The notes beneath the pieces were generated by a model that was not told the DNA's origin, searched no databases, and saw only the letters and a program-made list of their open reading frames with translations. Below are positions 5,789-9,268 of a DNA stretch of 9,268 nt, piece by piece. The stretch is taken from the NCBI GenBank assembly GCA_002314265.1, contig DCEW01000046.1:1-9268 (forward strand), written 5' to 3'. A program made the translations under genes and the position numbers. How positions within the stretch are numbered: position 1 is the first letter of the stretch; every line of letters starts with the position of its first letter. This DNA comes from Flavobacteriales bacterium UBA1820 (GTDB taxonomy: Bacteria; Bacteroidota; Bacteroidia; Flavobacteriales; UBA1820).

Positions 5789-6730
5789 ATGGAAAATAAA
5801 ACGATAAGAGTATTCGCCCCGGCCTCGACGGCCAATCTGGGTTGCGGATTCGATGTGATGGGAATGGCCCTGGATGGGGTTGGCGACGTATTGCGCATGT
5901 CCGTCCGTCCGGGCGACAGTTTGTCGATCGACAACGAAAGCGGGGTGGACCTCCCTTCGGACGTCGAAAAGAACGTCATTACTCCGGCCGTTCGCGCATT
6001 CCTGGCCGCCGTAGGAAAGAAAGCGGCGGTGGAGATCGTCGTGGAGAAAAAGATCCTCCCGGGCAGCGGTATCGGTTCGAGCGCCGCTTCGTCGGCGGCC
6101 GCCGTCTTCGGCCTCAACGAACTTTTCGGCCGACCCTTTGCCGTGAAAGACCTGGTGGAGTTTGCCATGCAGGGCGAAAAACTGATCAGCGGCACGGCCC
6201 ATGCCGACAACTCCGCCCCATCGGTAATGGGCGGCATCGTGTTCATCCGCGGGTACGAACCCCTCGATGTGGTCAGCCTGCCCGTGCCGGAGGCGTTTTG
6301 TTTCTCGGTGGTGCATCCCCACATCATGGTCTCGACCAAGGCGGCCCGCGAGGTGTTGCGCAAGGAAATCCCGATGCGCGAGGCCGTTACCCAATGGGGA
6401 AATGTCGGCGGATTGGTTGCCGGTATCATGATGGGCGACATGGCACTCATCGGCCGTTCGATGCGCGATGTGGTGGTGGAACCGTACCGGAAAGGTTTTA
6501 TCCCGGGCTACGATGCGCTCAAGGCCGCTTGCATGGCCGAAGGAGCCTTGGCGGTCAACATCTCGGGGTCCGGGCCTTCGGTATTCGCTTTGAGCGATTC
6601 GATCGAAACGGCTCAGCGGGTAGGACAAGCCATGAAGGTGCATTTTGATCGGTTGAACATCGAAAACGACCTCTATGTTTCGCATGTGCCGACCGTCGGC
6701 GCGCGGGTATTGGAGGGAGGAGATAAATAA
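5789..6730 (+). CDS. thrB: Homoserine kinase
   Basis: Phosphorylates L-homoserine to O-phospho-L-homoserine with ATP, the penultimate step of threonine synthesis, in the cytosol. The 313-residue product has the three GHMP-kinase signatures: N-terminal FAPASTANLGCGFDVMGMAL (9-28), the ATP-binding loop PGSGIGSSAASS (91-102), and the C-terminal NISGSGPSVFALSD (257-270). The LGCGFD context and the position next to threonine synthase separate it from other GHMP kinases such as mevalonate or galactokinase. The length is normal. The ATG at 5789 is the first plausible start after the attenuator region. thrC begins 21 bases after the stop, so the two are cotranscribed. Expression is probably controlled by the leader peptide at 5491-5622. 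No defects seen. Confidence 0.96.
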   Translation: MENKTIRVFAPASTANLGCGFDVMGMALDGVGDVLRMSVRPGDSLSIDNESGVDLPSDVEKNVITPAVRAFLAAVGKKAAVEIVVEKKILPGSGIGSSAASSAAAVFGLNELFGRPFAVKDLVEFAMQGEKLISGTAHADNSAPSVMGGIVFIRGYEPLDVVSLPVPEAFCFSVVHPHIMVSTKAAREVLRKEIPMREAVTQWGNVGGLVAGIMMGDMALIGRSMRDVVVEPYRKGFIPGYDALKAACMAEGALAVNISGSGPSVFALSDSIETAQRVGQAMKVHFDRLNIENDLYVSHVPTVGARVLEGGDK

Positions 6731-6751
6731 CGGACAGGAAAAAGAACGAAA

Positions 6752-8038
6752 ATGAAATATTACAGTACGCGAGATCATGCCGCTCGTTACACGCTCAAGC
6801 AGGCGGCTTTTATGGGACTGGCACCCGACGGGGGGCTTTTCATGCCGGAGCGGATCCCGGCCGTCGACAAGGACCGGGTGCTCGAACTTTCGGAAGGCTC
6901 CTTTGCCGGTCTGGCCGAGTACATCGCCGGGCTTTTCTTCGGCGAGGACTTGTCTTTGCAGCAGATACGCCGTATCGTGGAGGGTGCTTACCGTTTTCCG
7001 GTGCCTCTTCGCTACATCGGGGACGACAAGTACACCCTGGAACTCTTTCACGGGCCTACCTTTGCCTTCAAGGACGTCGGCGCAGGTTTCATGGGCCGTG
7101 CGTTGGGCGAATTGAATGAAAAGGACGACGATCTGGTCATTCTGACGGCTACTTCGGGCGATACGGGCAGCGCCGTGGCGAACGGTTTTTACGGGATCGA
7201 GGGCATCCGGGTCGTGGTGCTGTACCCCGAGGGGAAGGTGAGCGACCTGCAGGAAAGCCAGATGACCACCCTGGGTGGCAATATCCATCCGCTGAAGGTG
7301 CGCGGTACGTTCGACGACTGCCAGCGTATCGTCAAGGAGATCTTTTCCGATGCGGCTTTTCGCCGGGAAAAGGCCGTTACTTCCGCCAATTCCATCAACT
7401 TGCTCCGCTGGATGCCCCAGTCGTTCTATTACTTTTACGCGTGGGCACAGTGGAAAAAGACCACGGGCGAGGACGCCCCCGACATCGTAGTGCCGAGCGG
7501 GAACTACGGCAACCTTTCGGCCGGCATGCTGGCTGCCCGGATGGGGATGCCGGTAGGGCGTTTCGTCGCAGCTTCCAACGCCAACGACATTATCCCGAAA
7601 TACCTGGAGACGGGGGTGTTTGAGCCCCGTGCGTCGGTGATGACCCTGGCCAATGCGATGGACGTGGGCAATCCGAGTAATTACGAGCGGATACTCGATC
7701 TCTACGGGGGCGACTTTACGGCGCTCACCGCCGGGGTGAAGGGGTATCGCTGCGACGACGAGGCGATCCTGGCAGCGATCCGCGAGCTGTACGAGCGTTA
7801 TGGATATGTGTCCGATCCGCACAGCGCGGTGGGGTACAATGCGGCCAAGGCTTACCAAGTGCGGGGGTTCTGGCTTTCGACGGCGCACTGGGCGAAGTTT
7901 TCCAACGTGATCCACGAGGCGCTGGGACGGGATTTCGATTTGCCGGAGGGCTTGCGCAAATTCTTGGGAAAGGAAAAACATTTCACTCCGATCGACCCCG
8001 ATACGGAGGTCGTGGAGGAGTTCGTTCGGGGGGTGTGA
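6752..8038 (+). CDS. thrC: Threonine synthase
   Basis: A pyridoxal-phosphate enzyme that converts O-phosphohomoserine and water to L-threonine and phosphate, the last step of the pathway. The 428 residues match the class of about 430 residues found in E. coli and Bacteroidota. The N-terminus is MKYYSTRD followed by APDGGLFMP (24-32). HGPTFAFKD (100-108) carries Lys107, the lysine expected to bind the cofactor. TATSGDTGSA (132-141) and the phosphate-binding PSGNYGNLSAG (248-258) follow. It lies 21 bases downstream of thrB. The transcript ends at the perfect hairpin 8058-8090, 20 bases after the stop. No thrA (aspartate kinase/homoserine dehydrogenase) is adjacent within this window. Confidence 0.97.
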   Translation: MKYYSTRDHAARYTLKQAAFMGLAPDGGLFMPERIPAVDKDRVLELSEGSFAGLAEYIAGLFFGEDLSLQQIRRIVEGAYRFPVPLRYIGDDKYTLELFHGPTFAFKDVGAGFMGRALGELNEKDDDLVILTATSGDTGSAVANGFYGIEGIRVVVLYPEGKVSDLQESQMTTLGGNIHPLKVRGTFDDCQRIVKEIFSDAAFRREKAVTSANSINLLRWMPQSFYYFYAWAQWKKTTGEDAPDIVVPSGNYGNLSAGMLAARMGMPVGRFVAASNANDIIPKYLETGVFEPRASVMTLANAMDVGNPSNYERILDLYGGDFTALTAGVKGYRCDDEAILAAIRELYERYGYVSDPHSAVGYNAAKAYQVRGFWLSTAHWAKFSNVIHEALGRDFDLPEGLRKFLGKEKHFTPIDPDTEVVEEFVRGV

Positions 8039-8057
8039 AAGCCTCCGGGATTTGCTG

Positions 8058-8090
8058 AAAAAGCCTGATGTGAAGACATCAGGCTTTTTT
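8058..8090. terminator. Bidirectional terminator between thrC and the convergent gene
   Basis: AAGCCTGATGT (8061-8071) pairs perfectly with ACATCAGGCTT (8076-8086) around GAAG, extended by A's on the left and T's to 8090. It serves thrC on the plus strand. On the minus strand it begins 2 bases after the stop of the 186-residue gene and is followed by its own T-run, so one element ends both convergent units. Confidence 0.92.
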
Positions 8091-8092
8091 GG

Positions 8093-8653
8093 TTATAAAT
8101 CGTTGTATTTTGCTGTTTCAGAAGTTGTGAAGTTGTCTTTGTCGGTATAGATGATTTGACAATGATCTTTCAAAATAGAGAGATTGATATACCCTTCATC
8201 TGTTTCAAAGAGAGAATTGTAAGTTAAATTCCCTGTTTTGGCAAGTTTCATTTTGCGGGTGTTGTTCGGATATCTGTATGATTGGAATTCTTCAGTACAG
8301 GATATGGGGTCTCCGTATTTTTCTGTAAGTCCAAGCTTTAGAAAATTGTATCCTGTTTCGAGGGAGGTCCACTCATCGTACTTGGGGGTCGAGACAACAA
8401 TACTGTTTACAATGTTGTTATTTGCGTATATACCAATCGTGCAATCGTTGAATCCTGCAAAATCCCCTTGAAGAAGAGTTATATCTCCTGTTGATTTAAT
8501 ATAAGACATCCCTTTATTTGTGAGTTTAAGCATAAATTCATTAGGAGATCCATTGATAGGAATTCCCATAAAAGTCAGATGTGTCGATGGGTTTTGTGCA
8601 GATAGGTTGATCGTGCAAAGGCCTAAAAGCGATATGAGGATGATTTTTTTCAT
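8093..8653 (-). CDS. Exported protein of unknown function (HLTFMGIP type)
   Basis: A 186-residue protein with a clear signal peptide (MKKIILISLLGLCTINLSAQ, cleavage probably after Ala19). The mature part opens with HLTFMGIPINGSPNEF (25-40), a start I associate from memory with small secreted Bacteroidota hypotheticals, which have no assigned function. The rest looks like mixed alpha/beta with several aromatics (WTSLETGYNFLKLGLTEKYG near 95-114) and three cysteines after the signal. No catalytic motif is recognised. The ATG at 8653 follows the upstream minus-strand gene by 32 bases, suggesting a two-gene operon, and the hairpin 8058-8090 ends it. Codon use is visibly more AT-rich than in thrB-thrC, which may mean transfer or relaxed selection. 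Confidence 0.8.
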   Translation of the reverse strand: MKKIILISLLGLCTINLSAQNPSTHLTFMGIPINGSPNEFMLKLTNKGMSYIKSTGDITLLQGDFAGFNDCTIGIYANNNIVNSIVVSTPKYDEWTSLETGYNFLKLGLTEKYGDPISCTEEFQSYRYPNNTRKMKLAKTGNLTYNSLFETDEGYINLSILKDHCQIIYTDKDNFTTSETAKYNDL

Positions 8654-8685
8654 AAGGGTTGAACTTGAGGTTATTTATCGCGTAA

Positions 8686-9105
8686 TCAATTTTCAGAGGG
8701 AATGGGGATGACAAATCGGTTGTCGATGTCTATAGACCATTGGACTTGCCATGTTTGACCGTTGATTTGATCCAATAAAATAAAATTGTACATATTTTGT
8801 GTCGGATAAAGCGTGAAACGTCCGTTTGTTCCGTCGGCATCATTAATGATAGGCAGCCCTAAATAAAATTCGCCTCGATTATCTTCATCAAGGCTGAACT
8901 GCACGAGCCATAATTGGCCGTTACGCGTGTTTAGCTTGATGAATATCCACATATTCTCCGTTGGGAAAAGTTTATATGTGAAATGATCTTCAACAGTAGG
9001 ACGATATAAAGTAGTGTTTTGTTCATCCTGGTTGAGCGTGGTTTCTGCTTTAGCAGACAGAAAACCAAAACAACTTAAAAGAACGAGGAAGATGGAATTT
9101 TTCAT
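8686..9105 (-). CDS. Small exported protein with two internal YPTxNM...WxVQWS repeats
   Basis: The start chosen is the ATG at 9105 (139 residues). The frame stays open further up to 9258, but those codons read through a terminator-like RNA and are not protein-like, whereas MKNSIFLVLLSCFGFLSAKA is a good signal peptide (cleavage near Ala20; lipidation at Cys12 is possible but less likely). The mature part is two copies of one unit of about 45 residues: 41-85 (LFPTENMWIFIKLN, LWLVQFSLDEDNR) and 95-136 (LYPTQNMYNFILLD, TWQVQWSIDIDNR). The shared pattern is Y/F-P-T-x-N-M-x-x-F-I-x-L, NGxxWxVQ(W/F)S and D-N-R. I recall similar repeats in Bacteroidota hypotheticals but no function. The next gene starts 32 bases downstream on the same strand. 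AT-rich. Confidence 0.75.
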   Translation of the reverse strand: MKNSIFLVLLSCFGFLSAKAETTLNQDEQNTTLYRPTVEDHFTYKLFPTENMWIFIKLNTRNGQLWLVQFSLDEDNRGEFYLGLPIINDADGTNGRFTLYPTQNMYNFILLDQINGQTWQVQWSIDIDNRFVIPIPSEN

Positions 9106-9123
9106 AGCGTTCAAGTTTTTTAA

Positions 9124-9150
9124 TGTTTTCCCCAGTCCCTCGGGAAAACA
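9124..9150. repeat. 9-bp inverted repeat upstream of the repeat-containing exported gene
   Basis: TGTTTTCCC (9124-9132) and GGGAAAACA (9142-9150) are exact reverse complements separated by 9 bases. It lies 18 bases before the start codon at 9105 on the minus strand and is not followed by a T-run on either strand, so an operator or a 5' UTR hairpin fits better than a terminator. Confidence 0.5.
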
Positions 9151-9157
9151 GGTGTAT

Positions 9158-9241
9158 AAAAAAAGCGTGGAACTGTTATGCCACGTCTTCATTTGGAGGT
9201 CGTAGGAAACCTGGGATACAGATGTGGTCAACAGCCCACGC
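9158..9241 (-). ncRNA. Rod-shaped structured RNA ending in a terminator (candidate small RNA)
   Basis: Read on the minus strand, a chain of nested helices joins 9241 to 9165: GCGTGG (9241-9236) with CCACGC (9170-9165), CTGTT (9234-9230) with AACAG (9177-9173), CCAC (9227-9224) with GTGG (9184-9181), TCT (9222-9220) with AGA (9188-9186), and an AGGT/ACCT end loop (9212-9209 with 9200-9197). Seven T's (9164-9158) follow directly. That is about 22 bp in a single rod with small internal loops, terminated like an independent transcript. Rods with internal bubbles are typical of 6S-like RNAs, and a Bacteroidota 6S family is known, but I cannot confirm identity. The 5' end may lie upstream, up to or beyond 9268. 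Confidence 0.5.
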
Positions 9242-9268
9242 AAACGCGTGAGAACCACTATGCCATCC

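Noticed and set aside
5413..6450. Minus-strand frame covering the leader region and thrB
   Set aside because: It crosses the leader, the attenuator and thrB antisense, and its composition is that of a shadow frame.
5762..7981. Long 739-codon minus-strand open frame antisense to thrB-thrC
   Set aside because: thrB and thrC on the plus strand are unmistakable; the antisense frame is rich in His, Arg and Pro with no recognisable domain.
9158..9241. Integron attC site or transposon end as explanation for the rod fold
   Set aside because: The core RYYYAAC and GTTRRRY boxes are not at the ends of the fold, and no integrase, cassette or transposase is nearby.
9106..9258. N-terminal extension of the repeat-containing exported protein to 190 residues
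   Set aside because: The added 51 codons run through the rod RNA, its terminator and the inverted repeat, and would bury the signal peptide internally.
1..9268. CRISPR arrays, tRNA or rRNA genes, insertion sequences, phage or defence systems
   Set aside because: No regularly spaced repeats, cloverleaf or rRNA signatures, transposase, integrase or defence-type domains were seen on either strand.

Overview
The window looks like chromosomal DNA of a fairly GC-rich member of the Bacteroidota, possibly Rikenellaceae (for example Alistipes); the family is inference. The pointers are several matches to the Bacteroidota promoter pattern (TTTG about 20 nt upstream of TAnnTTTG), the absence of obvious Shine-Dalgarno sequences, a Bacteroidota-style secreted hypothetical protein, and the gene repertoire.

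Layout. (1) 1-860, minus strand: a ribosomal protein pair, rplU (L21) then rpmA (L27), read from a consensus promoter at 813-844 and closed by a strong terminator at 65-100. A possible truncated ORF touches the left edge. (2) 880-5320, plus strand: a divergent promoter drives a large secreted protein that resembles DUF6067/GH123-like glycoside hydrolases but looks degenerate in its catalytic half. It is followed by an OmpA-family outer-membrane lipoprotein with a glycine zipper and a cytoplasmic TPR protein. (3) 5321-8090, plus strand: a threonine biosynthesis operon, thrB-thrC, preceded by a leader peptide of 43 codons with a run of Thr and Ile codons. The leader sits almost on the predicted transcription start and is followed by about 165 nt of RNA with mutually exclusive helices. 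This is a candidate ribosome-mediated attenuator comparable in logic to E. coli thrL. An 11-bp inverted repeat with widely spaced arms overlaps the promoter. The operon ends at a strong bidirectional terminator (8058-8090). (4) 8093-9268, minus strand: an AT-richer segment with two small exported proteins of unknown function, one containing two internal repeats. Upstream of them is a rod-shaped RNA fold ending in a T-run, probably a small structured RNA, cut or nearly cut by the window edge.

Functionally, ThrB phosphorylates homoserine and ThrC converts the product to threonine. The leader would let charged tRNA-Thr (and perhaps tRNA-Ile) supply decide how much of the operon is transcribed. 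thrA is not present in the window. The most interesting signals are the thr leader with its folded RNA and the minus-strand rod RNA at the right edge.
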